In this document: in pieces, positions 33,575-43,021 of the stretch
Position numbering within the stretch: the stretch's first letter is position 1
Layout: the number at the start of each line of letters is the position of its first letter
From: Bradyrhizobium erythrophlei
GTDB lineage: Bacteria > Pseudomonadota > Alphaproteobacteria > Rhizobiales > Xanthobacteraceae
Length of the DNA stretch: 64,000 bases
Assembly: GCF_900129425.1 (NCBI RefSeq)
Contig: NZ_LT670817.1
Span: 1,922,001 to 1,986,000 of the forward strand
Reading direction: 5' to 3'
Notes under the pieces: model-generated
Told to the model about the DNA's origin: nothing
Database searches by the model: none
The model's input: the letters and a program-made list of their open reading frames with translations, nothing else
Position numbers and translations under genes: made by a program

Positions 33575-34438
33575 TCATTGCAGCGGCGGCACGGTGCGCA
33601 GCCAGGCAATGATATCGGCCAGATCGGCTTGTTTCAGCCCCGCATAGAAGCCGTAGGCCATCGGCGGCCTGAGCTTCCGTCCGTCGCGCCCAATGCCCTC
33701 GGTGACGGCCCGGGCGATTTCCCGATCGGTCCAGCCGCCGATGCCGGCGGTCGGATCGGAGGTGATATTGGCGGCGATGCTGCCGGGCGATCCGTCCGGC
33801 GCCGGAAAAATCCTGCCGCCGCGGCCCAGTCCGTTCTTGAAATCCGATACGCCGCGCGACCACGCGCTATGGCACTCCATGCAATGGCCGATGGTGACCA
33901 GATACGCGCCGCGGCCGACCGGCTCGACAAACATGGTTTTGCTGAATCCGGCCTCGGCGTCGGGATAGGGATCGCGGCGCGCCGGGGCTTTGTAGACCGG
34001 GTCGGCAACCTCGTTCCGGATCGGCTTGATGGTGTGAAGGTACGCGACGATGGCGTCGAGATCATCAGGCAGTAACGCCTTGTAGAAATTGGCCGGCATG
34101 ATAGCCGCCAGCGGCGCGCCGGCGAGGCGGCCATGATCCGGGCGCATTCCCTGCACCAGCGCACGCTTGATCTCGGCATCGCTCCAGCTTCCGATTCCGG
34201 TTTCGACGTCCGGCGTGATGTTCGGCGCGGTAGCGATGAAAGCCGGGGTCGTGAATATCATGCCGCCGGAAAACGCCTTCTCGGGAATCGTCTTGCCGTC
34301 GGTATCGCGCGGGGTGTGGCAGTTGCCGCAGGCCATGATGGTGTTGACGAGATAGCCGCCCCGCTCGGCCGGCGCTTCAGCCATGGCGCCGCCGGAAATT
34401 ACCGACAGCACGACGCACGCGACGCCGATACGAAACAT
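33575..34438 (-). CDS. exported dihaem cytochrome c
   Basis: A 287-residue periplasmic protein. The signal peptide (1-20) ends at AMA-EA. Two haem c sites CGNCH (about 37-41) and CMECH (about 187-191) mark two cytochrome-c domains, each with a downstream methionine candidate. It resembles the cytochrome subunit of alcohol, aldehyde or gluconate dehydrogenases, or free electron carriers of that group. No dehydrogenase gene is adjacent, so the partner is unknown. Confidence 0.92.
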   Translation of the reverse strand: MFRIGVACVVLSVISGGAMAEAPAERGGYLVNTIMACGNCHTPRDTDGKTIPEKAFSGGMIFTTPAFIATAPNITPDVETGIGSWSDAEIKRALVQGMRPDHGRLAGAPLAAIMPANFYKALLPDDLDAIVAYLHTIKPIRNEVADPVYKAPARRDPYPDAEAGFSKTMFVEPVGRGAYLVTIGHCMECHSAWSRGVSDFKNGLGRGGRIFPAPDGSPGSIAANITSDPTAGIGGWTDREIARAVTEGIGRDGRKLRPPMAYGFYAGLKQADLADIIAWLRTVPPLQ

Positions 34439-34638
34439 GATTCCCCCCTCGCATTGAGCAAGCTGTATTGCACGGGAATCCGATGCCGCAAAATCGTTCG
34501 CTTTGGCGTCCGAAGCAGGGACCGCGTGAAATTATGGCAGCCGTTGGGCTAACCCGAATGTGAACGGCAATCCATGTTCCTGCTTTTCGTGACGCAGTTT
34601 GCGTGTCACCATCGCATCAGGCGACGGGAGGGCAGCTG

Positions 34639-35481
34639 ATGCGCTGGTGTGTCTCGATCGGGGCGGTGCTCATCGCAGGCGCGATGGCCGCGGGTGGTGG
34701 TGCGGGCATTGCCGCGCCGAACTCGGGAAGTCAGGTGCCGGACGCCAGTGACAATGCAGCGGCGGTCGACATCGAGCTCATTCTCGCCGTCGATGTCTCC
34801 TATTCGATGGATATGGACGAGCTGGCGGTACAGCGCGAAGGTTATGCGCAGGCCATCGTCTCGAAGGAATTTCTGCAGGCGCTGAAGAGCCTTCCGAACG
34901 GCAAGATTTCGGTGACCTATTTCGAATGGGCGGCCTCGAACGATCAGAAGATCATCATTCCCTGGCGGGTGATCGACGGCCCGGAAACCGCTGACGCAGT
35001 CGCCAGCGAGATCCTGAAAACGCCGATCCGCCGGGCGTCGCGCACCTCGATCTCGGGCGCGATCAATTTCGCGATGCCGCTGTTCGACGAAGATCCCTAT
35101 CACGGCGCAAGGCGCGTCATCGATATTTCCGGCGACGGCCCCAACAATAACGGCGCGCCCGTCACCGGCGCGCGCGAAGCGGCGCTGGCGAAGGGCATCG
35201 TCATCAACGGCCTTCCGATCATGGTGAAGGAGCCGTCCTATTCGACCATGGACATCGACAACCTCGATTTCTATTACGAGGACTGCGTCATCGGCGGCCC
35301 CGGTTCCTTCGTGGTGCCGATCAAGGATCGCGACAAGTTCAAGGAGGCGATTCGGAGCAAACTGCTGCTCGAAGTCGCCGGCCGCACGCCGGAGCGTCGC
35401 ATCGTCCCGGTGGCCGAAAAGGAGCCGCGGGTCTCCTGCCTGATCGGCGAGAAGATCTGGCAGGACCGCTGGGGCAGGTGA
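34639..35481 (+). CDS. DUF1194 (von Willebrand A-like) exported protein
   Basis: A 280-residue secreted protein. The signal peptide ends near GGGAGIAA-PNS. The DUF1194 domain is a VWA-like fold with the metal-site motif DVSYSMD at about 51-57, SISGAINFAMPLFDE, ISGDGPNNNG and CVIGGPGSFV. The role is unknown; members are periplasmic and may bind partners through a divalent metal. GGGAGG lies before ATG 34639. It is divergent from the cytochrome gene. Confidence 0.9.
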   Translation: MRWCVSIGAVLIAGAMAAGGGAGIAAPNSGSQVPDASDNAAAVDIELILAVDVSYSMDMDELAVQREGYAQAIVSKEFLQALKSLPNGKISVTYFEWAASNDQKIIIPWRVIDGPETADAVASEILKTPIRRASRTSISGAINFAMPLFDEDPYHGARRVIDISGDGPNNNGAPVTGAREAALAKGIVINGLPIMVKEPSYSTMDIDNLDFYYEDCVIGGPGSFVVPIKDRDKFKEAIRSKLLLEVAGRTPERRIVPVAEKEPRVSCLIGEKIWQDRWGR

Positions 35482-35496
35482 ACGTGTCCGATGGCG

Positions 35497-36555
35497 TTAG
35501 ACCCGCGCCTCCAATATCAGATTGAACGGTGTTTCGGTGGCGCGGCGGAATTGCGTCAGCCCGGCTTGTTTGGCCACATCGCGAAGCCTCGCCTCGCCGG
35601 CCTGGGCGCCGAGCGCCATGCCGACTTCCTGATCGAGCGAAGCGGGCGTGCAGATCACCGTTGAAGCGGCGTAAAAAATGCGCCCGATCGGATTGAGATT
35701 GTCCTCCAGGCGATCGTTGGCAAATGGTTCGACCAGCATGCAGGTGCCGTCGGCGGCCATGGTCTCGCGCACATGTTTCATCGCGCCGACCGGATCGCCC
35801 ATGTCATGCAGGCAGTCGAAGAAGCAAACGAGGTCGTAGTCATCAGCCGGATAGCTCTTGGCCGTTTGGACGTCGAAGTGCACCCGGTCGCCAAGCCGGG
35901 CATCCTTTGCCGTCTGGCGCGCGGTCTTGATCGAGCCGGGGTGATAATCGAATCCAAAGAAGCGGGAGTTTGGAAAGGCCTCCGCCATCAGCCGCGTCGA
36001 CACACCATGTCCGCAGCCGACGTCGGCGACCTTGGCGCCGCGTTGGAGTTTGTCGACAACGCCATCAAGCGCCGGCAGCCATTCCTGCACCAGATGGTGT
36101 TTGTAGCCGGTGCGGAAGAAGCGCGCCGTGCCGCAGAACAGGCACTCGCTGCGCCGGTTCCAGCCGACACCCTTGCCGGTTTGGAATGCGTCAGAGATCT
36201 TCGGTTCGTCGAGGAACGTCGCCGCCACCAGGTTGCCAACCGCACCCATGAAAAAAGGACTGTCCTCATCGGCCAGCGCCATAGCCTGCTCGGGTTGCAT
36301 CGAGAATTTGCCCGAAGCGGCATCGTATTCGACATAGCCTGACGCGGCCTGCGCCGCGAGCCATTCGCGGACATAGCGCTCGCTGGTACCGGTGGCCTGC
36401 GCAAGTTCCGAAGATTTCATGGGGCCTTTCGCGGCGAGCGTCTTGTAGAGGCCGAGCTTGTCGCCGATCAGCATCAGCGATGCATTCATCGCAGTGCCGA
36501 TGTCGCCTACCATTTTTCCCACAAAGGCGTTCAGTTTGTCGGGATTGACGTCCAT
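35497..36555 (-). CDS. class I SAM-dependent methyltransferase with N-terminal winged helix
   Basis: A 352-residue enzyme. Residues about 15-90 form a winged-helix dimerisation domain like those of O-methyltransferases (LGLYKTLAAKGPMKSSELAQATGTSERYVREWL). The SAM domain has motif I ADVGCGHGVSTRLM and the acidic FGFDYHPGSIKTAR. Substrate unknown. Start ATG 36555 follows AGGGAGG. It is the last gene of a long minus-strand run, 108 nt after the RNA methyltransferase. Confidence 0.9.
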   Translation of the reverse strand: MDVNPDKLNAFVGKMVGDIGTAMNASLMLIGDKLGLYKTLAAKGPMKSSELAQATGTSERYVREWLAAQAASGYVEYDAASGKFSMQPEQAMALADEDSPFFMGAVGNLVAATFLDEPKISDAFQTGKGVGWNRRSECLFCGTARFFRTGYKHHLVQEWLPALDGVVDKLQRGAKVADVGCGHGVSTRLMAEAFPNSRFFGFDYHPGSIKTARQTAKDARLGDRVHFDVQTAKSYPADDYDLVCFFDCLHDMGDPVGAMKHVRETMAADGTCMLVEPFANDRLEDNLNPIGRIFYAASTVICTPASLDQEVGMALGAQAGEARLRDVAKQAGLTQFRRATETPFNLILEARV

Positions 36556-36663
36556 GATGGCCTCCCTGAATACCGTTGGGCAGGCGGCCGCCCCGATCAG
36601 AGTGGCGACAGACCGCGCCCGTGAGCCCTCCACCTGCGTATGTCACCTGGCGGCAAAGGAGGT

Positions 36664-37911
36664 TCAACGTTTCAGCACAAACCGCGCCACCAGTTCGATA
36701 TGCGGGGTGTGGCGGAACTGGTCGACCGGCGTCACGCCTTCGATCCTGTAGCCGCCATCGATCAGTATCCGCGCGTCGCGTGCAAACGTTGCGACATTGC
36801 ATGACACCGCGATCACCACGGGAATTTTGCTCGCCGCGATTTGCCGGACCTGGGCCTGCGCGCCCTGCCGCGGCGGATCGAACACGACCGCGTCGTAGTC
36901 GCGCAGTTCCTGCGGCATCAGCGGACGCCGGAACAGGTCGCGGGTCTCGGCCTTGACCGGCTTCAGGCCGGACGTCGATGTCGCCGCCTTCTGCAGCGCC
37001 GTTACCGCAGCCGCATCATTGTCGAACGCCGAAATCCGCGCCTTTGCCGCCAGCCGTAGCGCGAACGGTCCGACCCCGCAGAACAGATCGGCGATGTGCT
37101 TTGCGCGCTTGCAATGCTCCGATACCAGCGCAGCCAGCCTTTGCTCGCCGGCGACGGTGGCCTGCAGGAACGAACCCGGCGGCAAGGTAACCCGCGCGGC
37201 GCCGATCACAATAGTTGGCGGCGTCCGCATCAGCACCAGTTCGCCGTGGCGCGTCAGTCGCGCCAGCCGATGTTGCTCGGCTACCTCGGACAACGTGGCG
37301 ATCATGGCTGACGGCAGCGGCCCCGAGCCGCGCACGTCGACGTCGAGGCCGTTGTCGGTGGCCGTGATCTGGATGTCGAGCGGCTTTCCGACCGATATCA
37401 GCGGCTCGGCAACCGCCCATCCCGCATCGAGCGCGCCGCCCAGGCCGGGATCGAGAATGGGGCAGCGATCGACGGGAACGATGTCGTGCGAATTGGCCGC
37501 CGCAAAACCGACCTTCAGCACCTCGTGTGTGCCCATCCGGGCGTGCAGCGTAATCCGCCGGCGACCGAGGCCATGCGCGTCGATCAGCGGATCCACTTCA
37601 CAGGCGAGCTTCGCCTGTGCCAGCGTCTCGACGACGACATTGCGCTTCCAGGCGCGGTAGCGCTCGTCTTCCCAATGCTGGATCGCGCAACCCCCGCAGA
37701 TTCCGAAATGCGGGCAAAACGGCGTGATCCGTTCCGGGCTTGCGATCTCGACCTGCAGGAGGCGGCGGCGGTCGGGATGGTGGCCGGATACGGGTTCGAC
37801 TTCGACGGTCTCGCCGCCCAACGTGTACGGCACATACACGGCCTGCCCGTCGGCAGCCGCGACGCCGTCGCCGAGATGACCGACGCGATCGATGACGAGG
37901 CGCTCAATCAC
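36664..37911 (-). CDS. [4Fe-4S] RNA m5U methyltransferase-like protein (TrmA/RlmD family)
   Basis: A 415-residue SAM enzyme that methylates a uridine in rRNA or tRNA. A TRAM-like N-terminus with GETVEVEPV is followed by iron-sulphur cysteines at C66, C72, C75 (CPHFGICGGC) and C150 (RCPIL). It also has DLFCGVGPFALRLA for SAM binding, DPPRQGA and the nucleophile Cys in AVSCNVATFARD. The start is GTG 37911, overlapping the stop of tlyA by 8 nt. The family is clear; the target base is not. Confidence 0.93.
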   Translation of the reverse strand: MIERLVIDRVGHLGDGVAAADGQAVYVPYTLGGETVEVEPVSGHHPDRRRLLQVEIASPERITPFCPHFGICGGCAIQHWEDERYRAWKRNVVVETLAQAKLACEVDPLIDAHGLGRRRITLHARMGTHEVLKVGFAAANSHDIVPVDRCPILDPGLGGALDAGWAVAEPLISVGKPLDIQITATDNGLDVDVRGSGPLPSAMIATLSEVAEQHRLARLTRHGELVLMRTPPTIVIGAARVTLPPGSFLQATVAGEQRLAALVSEHCKRAKHIADLFCGVGPFALRLAAKARISAFDNDAAAVTALQKAATSTSGLKPVKAETRDLFRRPLMPQELRDYDAVVFDPPRQGAQAQVRQIAASKIPVVIAVSCNVATFARDARILIDGGYRIEGVTPVDQFRHTPHIELVARFVLKR

Positions 37912-38638
37912 GGCGCGCGCCGATGAAAAACTCGATATTGCCGTCGCCGCCCGTGATCGAGGACGGAAACACCTGGATGCCGGTGCATCCGAGCGAGGCC
38001 GCGAACGCCGCGATGTCGTCGCAGATTTCCTGGTGCACCATCGCATTGCGGATGATGCCGCGCCTCGAATATTTTCGCGGTGCCTCGAACTGCGGCTTTA
38101 TCAATGCCAGCAACTGCATCGGCGCGGCCGCCAGAGACAGCGCCACCGGCAGCACGGCTTTCAGTGAAATGAAACTGACGTCGATGACGACGATGTCCGG
38201 CCGCATCGGCAGGCGCTTGCCCTCAAAACTGCGGATATCGGTTTCCTCCATGGAAACGATCTTGGGATGTTCGTGCAGCGATGGATGCAGCTGATCGCGC
38301 CCGACATCGATTGAAAACACCAGACTGGCGCCGTTGGCGAGCAGTACCTCGGTGAAGCCGCCGGTCGATGCGCCGACATCGAGACAGACGTGACCCTCGA
38401 TGTCGATGGGATATTGCTCGAGCGCGCCCGCCAGTTTGACGCCGCCGCGCGAGACGAAGGGATGCGCGGACTGCGCCTGCAGCACGGCGTCGGCGACAAT
38501 GGTCTCGGATGGCTTGAGGACCTGTTTGTCATTGGCCGTGACCAGGCCCGCCTCGATCGCGGCCTGCGCGCGCGCCCGGCTCTCGAACACGCCGCGCTCG
38601 ACCAGCAGCACGTCCGCACGCTTGCGGGAAGGGGGCAC
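37904..38638 (-). CDS. tlyA: TlyA-family rRNA methyltransferase / hemolysin-like protein
   Basis: A 244-residue protein. The N-terminal S4 RNA-binding domain is RADVLLVERGVFESRARAQAAIEAGLV. The FtsJ-like methyltransferase domain has DVGASTGGFTEVLLANGA and DVSFISLK, with the conserved KPQFEA. TlyA enzymes 2'-O-methylate rRNA cytidines. GTG 38638 is preferred: it aligns with homologues and leaves 23 nt after the upstream gene. An earlier TTG start would overlap that gene. It overlaps the next methyltransferase gene by 8 nt. Confidence 0.92.
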   Translation of the reverse strand: MPPSRKRADVLLVERGVFESRARAQAAIEAGLVTANDKQVLKPSETIVADAVLQAQSAHPFVSRGGVKLAGALEQYPIDIEGHVCLDVGASTGGFTEVLLANGASLVFSIDVGRDQLHPSLHEHPKIVSMEETDIRSFEGKRLPMRPDIVVIDVSFISLKAVLPVALSLAAAPMQLLALIKPQFEAPRKYSRRGIIRNAMVHQEICDDIAAFAASLGCTGIQVFPSSITGGDGNIEFFIGARRD

Positions 38639-38661
38639 GCTGTGGCTGCGCCTGGCCAAGT

Positions 38662-39237
38662 TCAACCCGATGCCTGAGCGTGCGGCGCGGCCAGCCGCTC
38701 GGCCGCCAAGCGCACGCAAGTCTCGAACGCGCCCAGATCATGCCAGATGTCGGCGGGCGCCTGCTGCGGCGTCACCAGCGGGCAGCCGTGCAGATCGAGC
38801 GCATGGATCATCATGAGATTGTCGGTCAGTCCGAAATCCTCGACGGTCAGTCCGGACGCATCGACCAGACCTCCATCGCGTGAATGCACGTCGGTGAAGC
38901 GACGCATCCGATCGGCATAGGACGTGGGATCGTTGGAATAGCCCAGGCAGAGCTTGCCGCGTCCGGCCATATAGCCGAGTTCGTAGACGGTGCCTGCGTC
39001 CGCGCCCGGCCCGCGAAACGGCGTGAGATTGGCAATGACGGCGTCGGCTTCGATCATCATGGCTTGGTTGCCGCGAAATATCCGCAAGGAGGCGTCGCTG
39101 GCTGCCGGGTCGATGGCATTGTCCAGCGGATACAGGCCGGTCAGACCATGTCGCGTACACAGTTCGACCTTGCGCCGCCCGATATCAACCGCATCGGGCA
39201 GGAAAACGTCGGGACCGGCCAGGTAAACTTTTGTCAT
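38662..39237 (-). CDS. nucleoside 2-deoxyribosyltransferase
   Basis: A 191-residue protein of the NDT family, which swaps bases on 2'-deoxynucleosides for salvage. It shows KVYLAGPDVFLP at the start, EADAVIANLTPFRGPGADAGTVYELGYMAGRGK with the catalytic Glu in the last part, and NDPTSYADRM. It sits between dxs (54 nt upstream, separated by a strong hairpin) and tlyA. No other salvage genes are adjacent. Confidence 0.9.
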   Translation of the reverse strand: MTKVYLAGPDVFLPDAVDIGRRKVELCTRHGLTGLYPLDNAIDPAASDASLRIFRGNQAMMIEADAVIANLTPFRGPGADAGTVYELGYMAGRGKLCLGYSNDPTSYADRMRRFTDVHSRDGGLVDASGLTVEDFGLTDNLMMIHALDLHGCPLVTPQQAPADIWHDLGAFETCVRLAAERLAAPHAQASG

Positions 39238-39249
39238 TCCGGGATACGT

Positions 39250-39281
39250 CTGCCGAACTCGGGTTTACCCGAGTTCGGCAG
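39250..39281. other. perfect 14-bp hairpin in the dxs-deoxyribosyltransferase gap
   Basis: The arm ctgccgaactcggg and its exact reverse complement are separated by 4 nt. No T run follows on the minus strand, so it does not look like a standard terminator. It could act in mRNA processing or as a remnant repeat. Confidence 0.7.
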
Positions 39282-39292
39282 CTGGACTGGCG

Positions 39293-41215
39293 TCAGGCCA
39301 GCTTGACCGTTTCGGCCTTGAAATCCTTGCCGAGGGTTTCGAACACCTTGGCAACGATGCCCTTGGCGTCGAGCCCGGCGCGGGCATACATCGCGTTCGG
39401 CGAGTCGTGGTCGAGGAACACGTCGGGCAGCACCATCGAGCGCATCCGCAGCCCGCCATCGAGCATGCCGTGTTCGGCCAGCGTCTGCATGACATGGGAG
39501 CCGAAGCCGCCGATTGCGCCTTCCTCGACGGTGAGCAGGATTTCGTGCTCGCGCGCCAGCTCGAGAACCATGTCGACGTCGAGCGGCTTCATGAAGCGGG
39601 CGTCGGCGATGGTGGTGGACAGACCGTGCGCAGCCAGTTCGTCCGCCGCCTTCTCGCATTCGGCAAGACGGGTGCCGAACGACAGCAATGCGATCTTGCT
39701 GCCCTCGCGAACGATGCGGCCCTTTCCGATCTCCAGCGGCACGCCGGCTTCGGGCATCTCGATGCCGCGGCCTTCGCCGCGCGGATAGCGAACCGCGCTC
39801 GGGCGATCGTTGATCGCGACCTGGGTCGCAACCATGTGCACCAGTTCGGCTTCATCCGACGCCGCCATGATGACGAAATTGGGCAGGCAGCCGAGATAGG
39901 CATTGTCGAACGAGCCGGCATGGGTCGCGCCGTCGGCGCCGACCAGGCCGGCGCGGTCGATCGCAAAGCGCACCGGCAGGCTCTGGATTGCCACGTCGTG
40001 GACGATCTGGTCATAGCCGCGCTGCAGGAAGGTCGAATAGATCGCGCAGAACGGCTTGAAGCCCTCGGTCGCCAGACCCGCCGCGAACGTCACCGCATGC
40101 TGCTCGGCGATGCCGACGTCGAAGGTGCGGTCGGGGAAGGCCTTGGCGAAGATGTCGATCCCGGTTCCCGACGGCATCGCCGCGGTGATGCCGACGATCT
40201 TCTCGTCCTTCTCGGCCTCCTTGACGAGGCTCTGGCCGAACACGTTCTGGTAGGCCGGTGCGTTCGGCTTGGCCTTGGCCTGGGCGCCGGTGGCGATGTC
40301 GAATTTCACCACCGCGTGATATTTGTCGGCGGAGGCTTCCGCCGGGCCGTAGCCCTTGCCCTTTTGGGTGACGACATGCACCAGGATCGGGCCGTCCTTC
40401 ATGTCGCGGACGTTCTTCAGGACGGGCAGGAGATGGTCGAGATTGTGACCGTCGATCGGGCCGACATAATAGAAGCCGAGCTCCTCGAACAGCGTGCCGC
40501 CGCCGACCATGAAGCCGCGCGAATATTCTTCGACACGGTTGGCGCGGTCAGCCAGCACTTTCGGCAGGCGCTTGTTGATCTGTTTTGCGGCGTCGCGCAG
40601 CGAGCGGTAGGTCTTGCCGGAGTATAGCCGCGACAGATAGGCCGACATCGCGCCGACCGGTGGGGCAATCGACATGTCATTGTCGTTGAGAATGACGATC
40701 AGCCGCGAATTCATCGCGCCGGCGTTGTTCATGGCCTCGTAGGCCATGCCCGCGGACATCGCGCCGTCGCCGATCACGGCGATGACATTATTCTTGCCGC
40801 CGCTTAGGTCGCGCGCCACGGCCATGCCGAGGGCGGCCGAGATCGAGGTCGAGGAGTGGGCGGCGCCGAACGGATCGTAATCGCTTTCGGTCCGCTTGGT
40901 GAAACCGGACAGCCCGCCGCCGGTGCGCAGGGTACGGATCCGGTCGCGACGGCCGGTCAGGATCTTGTGCGGATACGCCTGGTGGCCGACGTCCCAGATC
41001 AGGCGGTCGCGCGGGGTGTCGAATATGTAGTGCAGGGCCGTCGTCAGTTCGACGACGCCGAGGCCCGCGCCGAAATGCCCGCCGGTCACGGAGACGGCAT
41101 CGATGGTTTCCTGACGCAACTCGTCGGCGACTTGCCGAATTTGGTCCACCTTGAGCCGGCGCAGATCGTCCGGGGTGCGGATGGTATCGAGAAGCGGCGT
41201 TTTACTAAATACGGT
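39293..41215 (-). CDS. dxs: 1-deoxy-D-xylulose-5-phosphate synthase
   Basis: A 640-residue thiamine-diphosphate enzyme opening the non-mevalonate isoprenoid pathway: pyruvate plus glyceraldehyde 3-phosphate to DXP. It shows GGHFGAGLGVVELTTALHYIF, DVGHQAYPHK, the TPP-binding GDGAMSAGMAYEAMNN, DVGIAEQHAVTFAAGLA with the catalytic Glu, and C-terminal EEGAIGGFGSHV. GTG 41215 matches the homologue start (MTVFSKTPLLDTI); ATG 41239 would add eight residues. In this gene run it follows xseB and a hydrolase, a common rhizobial order. Confidence 0.96.
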   Translation of the reverse strand, partial: TVFSKTPLLDTIRTPDDLRRLKVDQIRQVADELRQETIDAVSVTGGHFGAGLGVVELTTALHYIFDTPRDRLIWDVGHQAYPHKILTGRRDRIRTLRTGGGLSGFTKRTESDYDPFGAAHSSTSISAALGMAVARDLSGGKNNVIAVIGDGAMSAGMAYEAMNNAGAMNSRLIVILNDNDMSIAPPVGAMSAYLSRLYSGKTYRSLRDAAKQINKRLPKVLADRANRVEEYSRGFMVGGGTLFEELGFYYVGPIDGHNLDHLLPVLKNVRDMKDGPILVHVVTQKGKGYGPAEASADKYHAVVKFDIATGAQAKAKPNAPAYQNVFGQSLVKEAEKDEKIVGITAAMPSGTGIDIFAKAFPDRTFDVGIAEQHAVTFAAGLATEGFKPFCAIYSTFLQRGYDQIVHDVAIQSLPVRFAIDRAGLVGADGATHAGSFDNAYLGCLPNFVIMAASDEAELVHMVATQVAINDRPSAVRYPRGEGRGIEMPEAGVPLEIGKGRIVREGSKIALLSFGTRLAECEKAADELAAHGLSTTIADARFMKPLDVDMVLELAREHEILLTVEEGAIGGFGSHVMQTLAEHGMLDGGLRMRSMVLPDVFLDHDSPNAMYARAGLDAKGIVAKVFETLGKDFKAETVKLA

Positions 41216-41437
41216 CACGGCGATATTCCAATTTTGCATGTCGGACGATCCGCCCGACGTGAGATGGGTTGCGCGGTATCAGCGCAGCGAAAACCCAGAC
41301 GCCCGATGCCACCTGAGCAGGCCGAAGCCTGATACATAAGCCTAGATGCGCGCCGGATCGGTCAGTGTGATATGCATCACTTTGGCGGTTTCACCCTTCT
41401 CGGTCATTTTTGTTAGCTATTTGAAGCGCTTACCACC

Positions 41438-41575
41438 ATGGAGAAATTTCGGCAGGCCGCCTTCACCAGCCCATAGCCCTCTAAGCATTACACCAAAGCC
41501 GCAGCCAAAGCCAACCCGCAGGAATGGCCGCCCGCCACCGACGATGGCGGATTGAAGGCCGGTCTTAACCGCTGA
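41438..41575 (+). pseudogene. small open frame interrupted by an amber codon (possible relic)
   Basis: From ATG 41438 the frame reads MEKFRQAAFTSP, then TAG at 41474-41476, then 32 residues (PSKHYTKAAAKANPQEWPP...AGLNR) to TGA 41575. Both halves are in one frame and look like a single small soluble protein. No strong ribosome site is seen (AGCGCTTACC upstream). It may be a decayed gene, a readthrough case or chance. It overlaps the convergent hydrolase gene by 11 nt. Confidence 0.35.
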
Positions 41576-42863
41576 GGCGGGCCGATGGTTCCATTTCGCC
41601 TAATTCGGCGGCATCCGGACGGGGGGCACTGGCTGTTTCGAGCCTTTTCCAGGCCCATTCGCGGGCTGCGTCGTCACCGGTCGCGATCACCAGCGCCGCC
41701 TCGGGACGAGCCATGCGTTCCCTCAACGGGATTGGCCCGCAGACGATCATGAAAAAATCGTAGGCGTGCGGCCGCTCGTTGGCCATCACGAACTGGAAAT
41801 GGACCCGAAAGAACTTCCAGCGGAACAGGTTGTAGTGCTCGGGCTTGATGATTTCGCGGAACCGGACCGGCACGATGGTGGGATTGCGCCTGATGGCGCC
41901 GACGTCAATGCCGTGGCCGGTCACCGGGTCGAATGGAAAGAAGTTCATTACATCCTTGCGCGACTGGCAGTCGATCCAGTCGATCGAAGGCTCGATCGCC
42001 AGCAGGCGAAGGTGATCGCGGAAATCCTGCGACACCGCATGAAATCCGACGATCGGGAAATTGCCGCCGATCGTGAGCAGGACGATACGCGGGCCGTGGC
42101 GCCCGAGCGCCGGATCGAGCTGGAGCGCGCGGGCCAGGATCTCGGCCCCCAAAAACGATCCCGAACTGTGACCGACGACGACAATCTCTTCGGCCTCGCT
42201 CTCGCGCGCGACATTCGCGAGGTATTGGGCAAAGCGGTCGATGCGCTCGTCCCATTCCGGCCGCTGGCGGTGCGAGAATTCCCAGGTCCAGATCGTGTCT
42301 GACAGCAGATACAGCAGATAGGTCAGGTTTTCCGTGTATTTCAGCGCGGTGCCTAACCCGGCGACGAAGAGCGCCGCCGCGATGGCAACGCTGAACAGGT
42401 AGGGAATGCCGAGCGCTTCCAGGCCTTTTTCGAACGCGAACGCAATGCCCAGGGCGCACAGGGCTTCGATCATCAGCAGGAAATGCGGGTAGGTGATGAA
42501 GGTCGCGAACCGCCAATGCGCCTTCCAGAACCGCGCGATCGTGCCGCTGAAGACCAGACGCCAGTAGATCCACATGGCGTGGAAAACCGTCCCCCAGATC
42601 GGCGCGGCAAGGTCGCGCTGGATCAGGTCTTCCCATCGCAGGAAATCGTAGCTGGTGCGGGTCTGCCAGTCGCCCGCCTTGGTCTCGATGGTCCAGGAGG
42701 CGGTCTCGCCGTCGGGTGCCACCTGCGGCCGGGTGATGCTGGCGGTGAGCTGGTACAGCCGGCCGAACTTCCGCAATTCGGTCCTGAACATGCGGTAATA
42801 CTGCGCAAGGCCGCGCGGATCGTACCCCTGTACATAGATGATATGGCGGTGCTGAACGCGCAC
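41565..42863 (-). CDS. membrane-associated alpha/beta-hydrolase-like protein
   Basis: A 432-residue protein starting at GTG 42863. Residues about 85-195 contain several hydrophobic stretches (IWGTVFHAMWIYWRLVF, FLLMIEALCALGIAFAF, LFSVAIAAALFVAGL). A hydrolase-like domain follows with the nucleophile elbow GHSSGS in EIVVVGHSSGSFLGAEIL. Acidic and His partners are not obvious. This suggests a lipase/esterase-like protein at the inner membrane. I do not know the substrate. It lies between xseB and dxs on the same strand. Confidence 0.8.
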   Translation of the reverse strand: MRVQHRHIIYVQGYDPRGLAQYYRMFRTELRKFGRLYQLTASITRPQVAPDGETASWTIETKAGDWQTRTSYDFLRWEDLIQRDLAAPIWGTVFHAMWIYWRLVFSGTIARFWKAHWRFATFITYPHFLLMIEALCALGIAFAFEKGLEALGIPYLFSVAIAAALFVAGLGTALKYTENLTYLLYLLSDTIWTWEFSHRQRPEWDERIDRFAQYLANVARESEAEEIVVVGHSSGSFLGAEILARALQLDPALGRHGPRIVLLTIGGNFPIVGFHAVSQDFRDHLRLLAIEPSIDWIDCQSRKDVMNFFPFDPVTGHGIDVGAIRRNPTIVPVRFREIIKPEHYNLFRWKFFRVHFQFVMANERPHAYDFFMIVCGPIPLRERMARPEAALVIATGDDAAREWAWKRLETASAPRPDAAELGEMEPSARLSG

Positions 42864-43021
42864 GTAGTGCTGATCCCCAGGCTGACCCGCGGGACTATAT
42901 CAGCCCGTGTAACGCGCCAAGAGCTATTTCAGCCTTCGTCGGGGTCGCCCGACGCCGGATTCGCCTAATATTCTCACCTGTTGCCCGGGAGCGACGTGCC
43001 GCAGCGTCCGGTTGGCCGTTA

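Noticed and set aside
39407..40627. 406-aa plus-strand open frame
   Set aside because: Antisense to dxs; no family motifs.
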